From: Marinomonas colpomeniae
GTDB taxonomy: Bacteria; Pseudomonadota; Gammaproteobacteria; Pseudomonadales; Marinomonadaceae
Length of the DNA stretch: 64,000 nucleotides
Assembly: GCF_014803385.1 (NCBI RefSeq)
Contig: NZ_JACYFC010000002.1
Location: forward strand, 667,696 to 731,695
Direction: 5' to 3'
Positions 18,541 to 27,149 of the stretch are shown one piece after another; the stretch's first letter is position 1; each line of letters starts with the position of its first letter. A model generated the notes under the pieces. That model was given only the letters and a program-made list of their open reading frames with translations. It made no database searches and was not told the DNA's origin. The position numbers and the translations under genes are program-made.

Positions 18541-19722
18541 ATGTCTGATAAAATCCCTTCCTATTTTAATCGTTTATGTGAAGTTTTCGTGTCTTTCCTT
18601 TTATTAGGTTTTACCAGTTTTGGGGGACCTGCTGCACATTTAGGCTATTTTAACCAAGAGTTCATTAAACTTAAAAAGTGGGCGACAGAATCACAATACG
18701 CTCAATGGGTTGCGTTAAGTCAAATCGTTCCAGGGCCTGGTTCGAGTCAAGTCGGCTTCGCACTTGGTTATCATCGAGCTGGCTTTATTGGTGGCTTGGC
18801 AGCGTTCTTTGGCTTTACCTTGCCTTCTTTTGTAGTCATGGTGTTATTGGCTAAATTCGGTGAAGCATGGCAAGAGTCTGTGTTTTTTGATGCTGTTGTG
18901 CATGCTTTAAAATTACTTGCTGTAGTAGTAGTGGCTGATGCTTGTGTGAGCATGTGGCGATCATTTTGTCAGGGCAAGGCTATGGCTGGCATCGCGCTTT
19001 GTAGTGCGCTTTTTCTCGTTTATTATCCTTTTGGTTTTGCGAGTTTGATTGTGTTGTTTTTGGCCGCTTGTGTTGGTGCTTTCGTGCCTTTGTCTGCTTC
19101 GAATACAGCGGTAGCTTTGCCTAAAGTTCGGTTTGCTTGGCTGTTCTTGATTCTCGCTGTAGGTTTGTTTGTTGTTAGTTTTTTCTTTGCTGATGGTTTG
19201 AGTGGTTTATTCGCTGATTTTTATCAAGCTGGCGCGTTGGTGTTTGGCGGTGGACATGTTGTGTTGCCAATGTTGTCAGCGTTTGTGTCTGATACGGTGA
19301 CAGAGTCTAATTTATTATTGGGCTATGCGGCAGCTCAAGCCGTTCCGGGACCAATGTTTACCATGGCGAGTTTTCTTGGTGCTTCTGTAGCGCCGCAAGG
19401 TGAAAGCCTTTGGTTTTGGGCGGGTATTGCCACCTTGGCTGTGTTTTCTTCGGGTTTGCTGTTTATGTTAAGCGCACAAAATGTGTGGCAGAAATTATCT
19501 GCTAATATTACTTTTCGCTCTACTCTTAGCAGTCTGAATGCTGCGGTTGTCGGTATATTAATTGCTGCTCTGTATCATCCAATTGGAACATCAAGCTTAT
19601 TGAGCTGGGTGGATGTTGTGCTTGTTGGTATTGGGTTTGTATGGCTGAAATATAAGCGACCTTCTATTTTTAGACTTATTATAATGTTTGTTTTAATTGG
19701 CCTATCTCGAAGCTATTTCTAA
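18541..19722 (+). CDS. chrA: ChrA, chromate transporter family protein
   Basis: A 393-residue polytopic membrane protein built of two repeated CHR halves. Each half has a Gly-rich entry motif (GFTSFGGPAAHLGYF; GALVFGGGHVVLPM) and a PGP motif (QIVPGPGSSQVGFALG; QAVPGPMFTMASFLG). This is the long-chain ChrA layout, linked to chromate efflux in characterised members. I chose ATG 18541; a TTG at 18529 is in frame. It lies 21 bp after mutY and 90 bp before yggX, so it looks inserted into the mutY-yggX pair. Confidence 0.88.
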   Translation: MSDKIPSYFNRLCEVFVSFLLLGFTSFGGPAAHLGYFNQEFIKLKKWATESQYAQWVALSQIVPGPGSSQVGFALGYHRAGFIGGLAAFFGFTLPSFVVMVLLAKFGEAWQESVFFDAVVHALKLLAVVVVADACVSMWRSFCQGKAMAGIALCSALFLVYYPFGFASLIVLFLAACVGAFVPLSASNTAVALPKVRFAWLFLILAVGLFVVSFFFADGLSGLFADFYQAGALVFGGGHVVLPMLSAFVSDTVTESNLLLGYAAAQAVPGPMFTMASFLGASVAPQGESLWFWAGIATLAVFSSGLLFMLSAQNVWQKLSANITFRSTLSSLNAAVVGILIAALYHPIGTSSLLSWVDVVLVGIGFVWLKYKRPSIFRLIIMFVLIGLSRSYF

Positions 19723-19812
19723 CAATCCCTACATTAGACTTTGATAAACCTTGATTTTTCATGCTTTGACGCCATTATTGAAAACATCTATTTTTAATTG
19801 TGAGTTATCTTT

Positions 19813-20097
19813 ATGTCGAATACTGTTTTCTGTAAGAAGTTTCAAAAGGACATGGAGGCGTTAGATCGCGCACCTTTACCAGGTGCGAAAGGTCAGGAAA
19901 TTCTACAAACTGTTTCTAAGCAAGCATGGCAAGAATGGCAATTGTTACAAACCATGATGATTAATGAAAAACAACTTAATCTTATGCTGCCAGAGTCTCG
20001 CAAATATGTGATGGAGCAAATGGATAAATTTTTAAATAATGAAGCGACAGATAAATTAACAGGTTATGTCGATCCTGATGACATAACAGAATTATAG
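19813..20097 (+). CDS. yggX: YggX, Fe(II)-trafficking protein
   Basis: A 94-residue protein of the YggX family, recognised by VFCKKFQKDMEALDRAPLPG, including its conserved early Cys, then QAWQEWQLLQTMMINE. Family members protect iron-sulfur clusters, including that of MutY, from oxidation. It is the expected partner of mutY although chrA lies between. A terminator follows. Confidence 0.95.
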   Translation: MSNTVFCKKFQKDMEALDRAPLPGAKGQEILQTVSKQAWQEWQLLQTMMINEKQLNLMLPESRKYVMEQMDKFLNNEATDKLTGYVDPDDITEL

Positions 20098-20137
20098 CTA
20101 TCAATTGTTTAAATGTTCTTACATGAATGACAACAAA

Positions 20138-20176
20138 ATAAAAAAAGCACCGAAGTATTAAGGGCGCTTTTTTTTA
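20138..20176. terminator. Bidirectional terminator yggX / FliL-like gene
   Basis: AGCaCC and GGcGCT pair with one mismatch around an 11-nt loop, flanked by a run of A to the left and eight T to the right. It lies between converging genes. Confidence 0.65.
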
Positions 20177-20219
20177 CTTTTTCTATTTGAGGTGTAGCAC
20201 CTTATATTTGTAAGGTTTT

Positions 20220-20642
20220 TTATTGAGTAACAAAGCTAGCAAACAAAAGATCTTTGACTGGTGAAAGTCCAGTTTCTTCTTGTAATGCCTTATTTACAAC
20301 TTCAGCACCTTCCTCTCGGGTTTTTTCTCTAGCAATCGCTCCAGTAACTTGTTCGGTTGTACGTGAGCTTAAAAACATCACTAACGCATCTCTTATTAAG
20401 GGCATGTTTGCTTCAATTATGGCTTTTTGGCTTTCGGTTGTACGAATGCTAATACTGGTTTTAATGTACTTTAGTCGAGTACCATCCCCTACATTGTTTA
20501 CTACAAAGTTTGGAATCAATTCAATATAAGCTGGTGTGGATGCTTCGGCATCTTCCGCATAACTCATGTGGCTCATGATGCAGCCGAGTAAAAATAAAGT
20601 AAATAATAGCGATTTGTTACGTAGGGATATCATCAATGACAT
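20220..20642 (-). CDS. FliL-like exported protein
   Basis: A 140-residue protein with an N-terminal export signal. The hydrophobic core LLFTLFLLGC ends in a Cys at residue 21, with a second possible cleavage after SYA at 29. Residues 35-140 match the FliL family pattern (YIELIPNFVVNN..., KTSISIRTTESQKAIIEANMPLIRDALVMFLSSRT). FliL normally has a transmembrane anchor and sits in flagellar operons. This copy is stand-alone, away from flagellar genes, and either secreted or a lipoprotein. Similar orphan FliL-like genes occur in marine gammaproteobacteria. Its role here is not known to me. Confidence 0.75.
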   Translation of the reverse strand: MSLMISLRNKSLLFTLFLLGCIMSHMSYAEDAEASTPAYIELIPNFVVNNVGDGTRLKYIKTSISIRTTESQKAIIEANMPLIRDALVMFLSSRTTEQVTGAIAREKTREEGAEVVNKALQEETGLSPVKDLLFASFVTQ

Positions 20643-20793
20643 TTTGAACTCTCATATTCATTCCAATAAACAGTATACTAACTGGCATTAAAGCTTGCTG
20701 TCAGTAGTAATTTTGCACTTTCCTGTTTTCCTACTGTCTTAAGTCTTCTATTTTATTTTAAAACGCTTATTTTGTTAACTTAGGAATTTATAT

Positions 20794-21303
20794 ATGGTCG
20801 GTTTTTTATCTGCTCGTCGTTTTCATGGATTGGTCGCGTTTGTTGCTTTTGCTCTTTTGGCTGTGGCTTTTTATATGGAATATCAAATGGCCCTAGAGCC
20901 TTGCCCTTTGTGTATGCTGCAACGTATTGTTTTTCTTTGTGTGGGCTTGGTGTCATTAGCTTCCGCATTAACGGGTAGTCAAACAGCAAGACGGTTTTTT
21001 TCTTGGGTTGTGGTGGTTCTGTCTTTAATTGGAGCGGCGTTGGCGATTCGCCATTTATATTTACAGCAACTGCCTGAAGATCAGTTGCCTGCTTGTTTGC
21101 CAGGCCTTAGCTACATGTTTGATGTATTTCCATGGCAAGAAATTATGCAAGCTATGATTATGGGCACAGGTGAGTGTGGGGACGTCGTTTGGACTTTTCT
21201 AAGTATTAGTATTCCTGGTTGGACCTTGGTAGCGTTCGCTGGTATGGCCTTAATCAATATTATTATTGCGTTGAAAACTAAGAAAAAAACATTAGGCTAT
21301 TAA
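20794..21303 (+). CDS. dsbB: DsbB, disulfide bond formation protein B
   Basis: A 169-residue, four-helix inner-membrane protein. It carries both redox pairs: C37-P-L-C40 in the first periplasmic loop, and C101/C128 in the second (LPACLPGL and GTGECGD). It re-oxidises DsbA and passes electrons to ubiquinone. The dsbA gene lies in the same window at 9351-9971 but is not linked. ATG at 20794, transcribed away from the FliL-like gene. Confidence 0.95.
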   Translation: MVGFLSARRFHGLVAFVAFALLAVAFYMEYQMALEPCPLCMLQRIVFLCVGLVSLASALTGSQTARRFFSWVVVVLSLIGAALAIRHLYLQQLPEDQLPACLPGLSYMFDVFPWQEIMQAMIMGTGECGDVVWTFLSISIPGWTLVAFAGMALINIIIALKTKKKTLGY

Positions 21304-21407
21304 AAGGTTACAAATCCTCTCAGGCTATAGTCTTGCAGGGGGTAACGGATGGGAATATGCTTGATCTAAGGTTTTTAATAGCAATTATCGCCTGATGGAG
21401 TTTGCCT

Positions 21408-21878
21408 ATGTTAGAAAGTTGTAAAACAGCTCAAGAGCGATGGGGTGGTGTTCATGTCATCATTGATCGCTGGTTAGAGCAGCGTCGACAGTTAATTGAA
21501 GCATGGGTATATCTTCGTGATCGTGGTGAATTTACACCAATGGATACCCCTAAAATTCAATCTGCTTGTGAAATGCTGGTGGACTATGTGTCTGCAGGGC
21601 ACTTTACTGTGTACGAGCAGCTTGCGATAGAAGCAAAAGAATTTGATGATGATAGTGCTGTGGTGCTGTTACGTAGAGTGTTGCCACTGATCGAAAGTAC
21701 AACAGAGATTGCGATTGAATTTCATGATAAATATGACACTAAAGAGCATTGTAATGCTCAGCTTGAGGCTCTGCCTTTTGCACTGCAGGCGTTAATTGTA
21801 GTGATGGCGGAACGATTTCAACATGAAGATCAGTTGATTAAGGAGTTACATGAAGCGCACAGTGAAAAAAGCGCTTAA
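21408..21878 (+). CDS. rsd: Rsd/AlgQ family regulator of sigma D
   Basis: A 156-residue helical protein of the Rsd/AlgQ family, recognised by QERWGGVHVIIDRWLEQRRQLI near the N-terminus. Rsd binds the housekeeping sigma factor and shifts RNA polymerase to alternative sigmas. TGGAG at 21396-21400 is placed for the ATG at 21408 rather than the TTG at 21402. Its 3' end overlaps the next gene by 29 bp. Confidence 0.9.
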   Translation: MLESCKTAQERWGGVHVIIDRWLEQRRQLIEAWVYLRDRGEFTPMDTPKIQSACEMLVDYVSAGHFTVYEQLAIEAKEFDDDSAVVLLRRVLPLIESTTEIAIEFHDKYDTKEHCNAQLEALPFALQALIVVMAERFQHEDQLIKELHEAHSEKSA

Positions 21879-22833
21879 ATTCAGCCTTCTTATCTGTTCT
21901 GCAGCTGCATTATTGTCTTGTACTGCAGAAGCTCCAGTTAGAACTGCGCAGTATGCTGTGCAGGGGTTGTATTCGGCTGTTTTGAGCGATGATGGCGCCT
22001 CTGCTTTGGTTGGCTCTATTCAGCATGGCGGAAGTTACTGGAGAAGTGCTAGAAACGAACGTAGTTTCAATTGGAATCATGTTTCAGGCGAATTTACTGA
22101 TTTAAGTGCAGTAGATATCGATCCTAGTGGAAAGTATGCTGCAACAGGCAGTACCCGCACCCTTGTATTATGGAGTACGTTAACGGGTCAACCAGATGGT
22201 TTTTGGACGACGCCTGGAGACATTAAATCTTTAAAATTGACTCAAGATGGCGACTACGCCTTAGTTGGACTGAATGATCAAACTGCTCGCTTTTTTGATG
22301 TTAAGCGAGGAGGTATTAAGCAGACATTACGAACGGGTTCAACCGTAAAAGCTGTCGATATTACACCAGACTCTAGATTGGGGTTAACGGGTGATGCTTC
22401 ATCCAAAGTGATTTTATGGGATATAGTGACAGGGGAAAAGAAATACGAATGGACGCTAAGTAACACTATTTCGACTGTTGCTTTATCGCCTGATGGTAAA
22501 TATGCATTTGGTGCTGCCCAACTTGGTACGGCCAAAATCTGGTCCACTCGAACCGGCAAAGAATTAACGACAATAGATACGGGTGCTTTGAAATACCGTA
22601 AAGTGACGATCAGCGAGGCTGTGTTTGCTAGTGATAGCAGGTCTATTTTGATTGGTGAAGTAAATAGTAAAGTCTCTTTAGTTCAAGTCAGTACTGGTGT
22701 GGTTCAAAAGGAGTGGGAGCTTTACACAGTAAAAAATAGACCTTCAGGTGCCAGTGTTATGGCGTTAGCTTACGGTCTTGGTAGTCGTTACTATGCAGTT
22801 GGTAGTAATGGTTATCTGAATGTATTGGAATAA
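21850..22833 (+). CDS. WD40-type beta-propeller lipoprotein
   Basis: A 327-residue protein with a lipoprotein signal: the hydrophobic core ends in LLSC with Cys24 as the likely lipid site. The rest is a set of about six to seven WD40/quinoprotein-like repeats, seen in phrases such as AVDIDPSGKYAATGSTRTLVLWS, AVDITPDSRLGLTGDASSKVILWD and TVALSPDGKYAFGAAQLGTAKIWS. It probably sits at the inner or outer membrane facing the periplasm, as a binding scaffold; no ligand is known. The start overlaps the end of rsd by 29 bp, with AAGGAG inside rsd. Confidence 0.85.
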   Translation: MKRTVKKALKFSLLICSAAALLSCTAEAPVRTAQYAVQGLYSAVLSDDGASALVGSIQHGGSYWRSARNERSFNWNHVSGEFTDLSAVDIDPSGKYAATGSTRTLVLWSTLTGQPDGFWTTPGDIKSLKLTQDGDYALVGLNDQTARFFDVKRGGIKQTLRTGSTVKAVDITPDSRLGLTGDASSKVILWDIVTGEKKYEWTLSNTISTVALSPDGKYAFGAAQLGTAKIWSTRTGKELTTIDTGALKYRKVTISEAVFASDSRSILIGEVNSKVSLVQVSTGVVQKEWELYTVKNRPSGASVMALAYGLGSRYYAVGSNGYLNVLE

Positions 22834-22836
22834 TGA

Positions 22837-23253
22837 ATGCCTTGTGATGGTAATTATTTAGCTGTTTTTCCTTCTAGATGGGCAGCACTCTTTGCATTGC
22901 AAGCAGCAGTTTCAGTTATGGCGGGTGCTTTCGGTGCCCATGCTTTGACTGATGTTTTTGATATTAAGTCTCTAGGTTGGTGGGATACGGCAAGCCAATA
23001 TCTTATGTATCATTCCCTTGCTGGGTTAATTGTTACTGCTTTATCTTCCTACATCCCTTCAGTCATGAGTCTACTCATTCTTTTCTTTGCTGGTAACGTA
23101 ATTTTTGCTGGCAGTTTGTATATTATGGCTTTAACAGGTTATACCTTTTTAGGTGCGATTACGCCGTTGGGCGGTGTATGTTATCTGCTGGCTTGGAGTG
23201 GTTTAGCTATAAGGTTGTGGCGGTTTAAGAAAGTGAATAATAGCCAAAACTGA
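22837..23253 (+). CDS. DUF423 family membrane protein (YgdD-like)
   Basis: A 138-residue integral membrane protein with four predicted helices and the DUF423 pattern MAGAFGAHAL...YLMYHSLAGL and GAITPLGGVCYLLAW. The E. coli relative is YgdD. Its function is unknown. It starts 3 bp after the lipoprotein stop, so it is probably translated from the same message. Confidence 0.9.
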   Translation: MPCDGNYLAVFPSRWAALFALQAAVSVMAGAFGAHALTDVFDIKSLGWWDTASQYLMYHSLAGLIVTALSSYIPSVMSLLILFFAGNVIFAGSLYIMALTGYTFLGAITPLGGVCYLLAWSGLAIRLWRFKKVNNSQN

Positions 23254-23351
23254 ATTAACGGAACAAAGCAGGACAGGCTATGGTTTTTCGGGTAGGATAG
23301 CGGCCAAAATTTATGATTGATTTACACAGAATAAACTAAGCGATAAAAAAC

Positions 23352-24059
23352 ATGCCAGAGCAAAATGTAGAAACTCAAGAACCTATTAAAAAACGCACCA
23401 TTCGTAGCTTTGTTGTACGTGGTGGACGCATGACTGAAGGTCAGCAAAAGAACTATGAAGCGAATTGGTTAGAATATGGTTTAGACCTTGCTGATGGACG
23501 AATTGACTATGAAGTTGTATTTGGTCGAAAGTCAGACGTAGTACTTGAAGTTGGTTTTGGCATGGGGGCATCTTTAGTCGAAATGGCAAAGGCTGCACCA
23601 GAAAAAGATTTTATTGGTATTGAAGTTCATCCGCCAGGTGTTGCTAAGTTAATGATGTTGGCAAAAGAGGAAGGTGTAACAAATATTCGAGTGTATTGTG
23701 ACGATGCGATTGAAGTTATGGCAAATTGCCTTCCTCAGAAAACAGCGAGTGCTTTCCAATTGTTCTTTCCAGATCCTTGGCATAAGAAGAAACATAACAA
23801 GCGTCGTATTGTTCAGGCTTTATTTGCTCAACAAGTGGCTAATGTCTTAAAAGAAGACGGTTACTTTCATATGGCAACAGATTGGCAACCTTATGCGGAG
23901 CATATGATGGAAGTAATGGAAGAACAAGTTGGCTATGCCAACGCTGCTGGAGTTGGTAAATATCATCCACGTCCAGAATGGCGTCCACTGACAAAATTCG
24001 AACAACGAGGTGAGCGTCTAGGGCATGGCGTTTGGGATTTGATTTATACAAAAGCATAA
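23352..24059 (+). CDS. trmB: TrmB, tRNA (guanine-N7-)-methyltransferase
   Basis: A 235-residue SAM methyltransferase with RSFVVRGGRMTEGQ, SAM motif LEVGFGMGASLVEMA, FIGIEVHPPGV and the TrmB-specific FFPDPWHKKKHNKRR. It makes m7G46 in tRNAs. The ATG at 23352 follows a 98-bp gap after DUF423; a strong terminator lies beyond. Confidence 0.96.
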   Translation: MPEQNVETQEPIKKRTIRSFVVRGGRMTEGQQKNYEANWLEYGLDLADGRIDYEVVFGRKSDVVLEVGFGMGASLVEMAKAAPEKDFIGIEVHPPGVAKLMMLAKEEGVTNIRVYCDDAIEVMANCLPQKTASAFQLFFPDPWHKKKHNKRRIVQALFAQQVANVLKEDGYFHMATDWQPYAEHMMEVMEEQVGYANAAGVGKYHPRPEWRPLTKFEQRGERLGHGVWDLIYTKA

Positions 24060-24117
24060 TAGAGTATTTATGTTTATTTACTAATGAATAAATTTAAATC
24101 CTCTAGATTTAGATAAT

Positions 24118-24147
24118 AAAAAAGCGACTCAGGAGTCGCTTTTTTAT
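24118..24147. terminator. Bidirectional terminator trmB / H-NS-type gene
   Basis: A perfect 8-bp stem AGCGACTC/GAGTCGCT (24123-24130 and 24133-24140) with an AG loop, A run before and six T after, between converging genes. Confidence 0.92.
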
Positions 24148-24170
24148 TATAGAATTTGATTAAATCAAAA

Positions 24171-24569
24171 CTATTTAATTTCTACACTCTTACGACTGTT
24201 GCCAGCATCAAAGTATTTCTGGAATACTTTTGGTGTGCGGCCACGGCCAGTCCATTCATGAGTTTCGCCATTAACTGTTAGTCGGTATTTAGGCTCAACT
24301 GTTTTTCCTTTGGTTGCACCAGCTTTTGGAGTGCTCAATAGAGCTATTTCTTCCATTGTTAAGCCGCTTTTTGCAATCAATGTAGCAATTTCTTCTGCAC
24401 GTGCAGATTTAAGCGCTTGTTGTTCTGCTTGTGCTGCTTCTTCTTCTTTCGCTTTTTCAAGGGCGTTGTTGAAGCCAGCTATCAGGTTTTCAAGTTGAGC
24501 AACGTTCAGCTCTTTTGCTGCTGCGCGTGCTTTTGCTTTATTGCCTGCTAATTCTAATAATAAGCTCAT
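24171..24569 (-). CDS. H-NS family nucleoid-associated protein
   Basis: A 132-residue protein. The N-terminal part is a charged coiled coil (about residues 10-65, many Ala/Lys/Glu) for oligomerisation. The C-terminal domain has the DNA-binding signature YRLTVNGETHEWTGRGRTPKVFQKY, whose GRGRTP loop matches the H-NS QGRTP hook. It should silence AT-rich horizontally acquired DNA. AGGAG precedes the ATG at 24569. The AT-rich polysaccharide cassette at 53.8-63 kb would be a natural target, though that is inference. Confidence 0.9.
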   Translation of the reverse strand: MSLLLELAGNKAKARAAAKELNVAQLENLIAGFNNALEKAKEEEAAQAEQQALKSARAEEIATLIAKSGLTMEEIALLSTPKAGATKGKTVEPKYRLTVNGETHEWTGRGRTPKVFQKYFDAGNSRKSVEIK

Positions 24570-24889
24570 TTGTTTCTCCTAGTTATCTGCTCAGAACGGA
24601 TTAAAGGTTGTTCTGTACTGTGATAGGTTCATCTTTTACGTCCAGTGATAAGTGTTAGAATTGTGGCTAAAAAATTAAAAGGTCTATTTATATATGGTTC
24701 TGTAATATCAGACTTTTTAATTTAAGCAGAGTGCTAATTCTTATATTAAATATCGTTGTATTTCTATCAGTACATTTAGTATGTTTTTGAGTGTCCATTT
24801 TGTATTTGGAGTTTAATAAAAAAAAACAAAATATGCTAATCAAATGATGTATTTTAACCGCTATAAAAGTGTAAACAATAGGATAATAA
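24570..24889. promoter_or_regulatory. Divergent AT-rich region H-NS gene / tex
   Basis: A 320-bp, very AT-rich gap between divergent genes, with many T and A runs. It must carry both promoters, and curved AT-rich DNA here would suit H-NS autoregulation. I see no RNA gene and no believable coding region. Confidence 0.35.
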
Positions 24890-27052
24890 ATGAATTCCAT
24901 ATCAAAAATTTTAAGTGTCGAGTTTTCTATTTTAAAAAAATACACGGATAACATTATTCAATTATTTGAAGAAGGGTCAACTGTTCCTTTTATTGCAAGA
25001 TACAGAAAAGAAAATACAGGTGGAATGAGTGATATGGATTTACGATCTTTTTTTGATCGGTGGCAATATCTAGTTGAATTTAATAAGCGCCGACAGAGTA
25101 TTCTACTTTTATTATCAGAAATTCCTGGAGTCTCTAAATCTGTCATACAAAAGATCGAAGTGGCTACCTCTAAAAATGAATTGGAAGATTTATACGCACC
25201 ATTTAAAAAAACACGAAAAAGCAAAGCTGATGAAGCTAAGTCTCAAGGGTTACAACCTTTGTCGGTATCGATTTGGTCAGGAGAACGTTCAGACAGCTTA
25301 TCTGCTATTCAGGCTTGGTGTCAGAAAAGCAATCTAAAGATTTTGCCTGAAGTCGCGTTAGAGGGTGTTATCGAAATTCTGAGTGAGGCAATTTCGAATG
25401 ACAGTGATATTCTAAAAAAAGGTCGAGTAGAATTACTTAAAAATGGTATTTTGTTAAGTCGAGTCTTACGGGGGAAAAAAGACCAAGGTGAAAAGTTTAG
25501 AGATTACTTCGATTATCAAGAGCGCATTAATAAGGTGCCACCTCATAGATTATTAGCTTTATTTAGAGGAAAAAAAGAATCTATATTAAAACTTAATGTC
25601 TCTTTGAAGGGAGAGAATGGATACCCGAGAGAATTAATTTTTCCTCACCTTAATCAATTACTTGATTCGAGTGTACAAAGAACTCAAAGCATGACTACAG
25701 TTCAATGGCGATATTTAAATATCGCATGGGAAAATAAGCTGCTAGCAAAATTAGAAGCAGATGTTCTTGTACAATTAAAAGACCGAGCAGAAGAAGGTGC
25801 TATCCAAGTTTTCGCTGATAACCTTCAAGATTTATTAATGGCGGCTCCCGCAGGAGCGTATAGGGTGCTTGGTGTTGACCCAGGCTTTCGTAATGGTGTT
25901 AAGTTAGCAGTGATTGATGAGCAAGGTAACGTACTTGATCATGGCGTTATTTACCCTCATGGGCCACAGAGCCGTATTCAAGAGGCTAATACTGTATTGT
26001 CTAAATTCATTACCAAGCATCAAATTAGTTGGGTAGCTATTGGTAATGGTACCGCATCAAGAGAGACGGAGAAGTTAGTAAACGAATTAATTACTGAAGC
26101 GAACTTTGACTGTCGTGTAACGGTCGTAAGTGAGGCTGGTGCCTCTGTATATTCAGCATCACCTATTGCAATACAGGAGTTTCCTGATTTAGATGTCACG
26201 ATACGAGGTGCAGTTTCTATTGCTCGGCGTTTTCAAGATCCATTGGCGGAGCTAGTAAAAATTGACCCGCAAGCTATTGGTGTCGGCCAGTACCAGCACG
26301 ATGTAAAGGTGTCTCAATTAACAAAGTCGTTAGGAAATGTCGTAGAAGATTGTGTGAACAGCGTTGGTGTTGATATTAATTTAGCGTCAGTTTCTTTGTT
26401 GTCTTATGTATCTGGCTTAACTAATCGACTGGCGCAGAATATTGTGGATTATCGACAACAAAAAGGCCGAATAGAGTCTCGTGCTGAATTATTAAAAATA
26501 AAAGGCATTGGCGATAAATGTTTTGAACAATGTGCCGGCTTTCTCAGAATTTTAAATGGTACAGAACCTCTAGATCAATCAGGTGTCCATCCAGAATCTT
26601 ATCCACTTGTACAAAATATGGCTGAGCGCTTAAAGCTCAAAGCTCAAAATTTATTGAATAATAGTCGTGCTTTACAAGAGCTTTTATTATTAGCGCCTAA
26701 TTTTTCTCAGGCAGGTGACTTTACCTACTCTGATATTTTAAATGAACTTGCTAAACCTGGTCGTGACCCGCGGCCTGAGTTCCGTTATGCGTCTTTTGAT
26801 CAGAGTGTGCAAAAACTAGAAGACGTACGTGAAGGTATGACATTAGAGGGCGTAGTGACAAATGTGGCTGCTTTTGGTGCTTTTGTTGACCTTGGGGTAC
26901 ATCAAGATGGTTTGATTCATATTTCTCAGCTGGCGGATCGATTTGTCAAAGACCCAAGAGACTTGGTACGTGTTGGTCAAGTGGTCAAGGTAACGGTGAT
27001 TGAGATAGATGTGCAGCGTAAGAGAATCGCATTAAAAGCTAATGGCCTTTAA
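24890..27052 (+). CDS. tex: Tex family RNA-binding transcription accessory protein
   Basis: A 720-residue Tex protein. The N-terminal Tex domain has VPFIARYRKENTGGMSDMDLR. The YqgF-like domain starts at about residue 325 with RVLGVDPGFRNGVKLAVID. A helix-hairpin-helix region has KIKGIGDKCFEQCAGFLRI. A C-terminal S1 domain begins EGMTLEGVVTNVAAFGAFVDLGVHQDGLIHIS. It acts in transcription and RNA handling. It is somewhat shorter than the 770-785 residues usual in relatives. Codon use is more AT-rich in the first third than in the rest. Confidence 0.94.
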   Translation: MNSISKILSVEFSILKKYTDNIIQLFEEGSTVPFIARYRKENTGGMSDMDLRSFFDRWQYLVEFNKRRQSILLLLSEIPGVSKSVIQKIEVATSKNELEDLYAPFKKTRKSKADEAKSQGLQPLSVSIWSGERSDSLSAIQAWCQKSNLKILPEVALEGVIEILSEAISNDSDILKKGRVELLKNGILLSRVLRGKKDQGEKFRDYFDYQERINKVPPHRLLALFRGKKESILKLNVSLKGENGYPRELIFPHLNQLLDSSVQRTQSMTTVQWRYLNIAWENKLLAKLEADVLVQLKDRAEEGAIQVFADNLQDLLMAAPAGAYRVLGVDPGFRNGVKLAVIDEQGNVLDHGVIYPHGPQSRIQEANTVLSKFITKHQISWVAIGNGTASRETEKLVNELITEANFDCRVTVVSEAGASVYSASPIAIQEFPDLDVTIRGAVSIARRFQDPLAELVKIDPQAIGVGQYQHDVKVSQLTKSLGNVVEDCVNSVGVDINLASVSLLSYVSGLTNRLAQNIVDYRQQKGRIESRAELLKIKGIGDKCFEQCAGFLRILNGTEPLDQSGVHPESYPLVQNMAERLKLKAQNLLNNSRALQELLLLAPNFSQAGDFTYSDILNELAKPGRDPRPEFRYASFDQSVQKLEDVREGMTLEGVVTNVAAFGAFVDLGVHQDGLIHISQLADRFVKDPRDLVRVGQVVKVTVIEIDVQRKRIALKANGL

Positions 27053-27078
27053 CGAATAGTTTATTAATTTTAAAAAAG

Positions 27079-27114
27079 AAGAAAACCGAGAGAAGTAGTT
27101 CCGTCGGTTTTCTT
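27079..27114. terminator. Bidirectional terminator tex / azoR
   Basis: A perfect 11-bp stem AAGAAAACCGA/TCGGTTTTCTT around a 14-nt loop, between converging genes. Confidence 0.85.
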
Positions 27115-27149
27115 AATATAAGAAAAAGGGGGCTTATCTAGTTAGCTTT

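Noticed and set aside
24688..24954. 88-codon minus-strand ORF between the H-NS-type gene and tex
   Set aside because: It overlaps the tex start, has Phe/Ile/Lys-rich low-complexity content expected from AT-rich DNA, and no convincing start signal.
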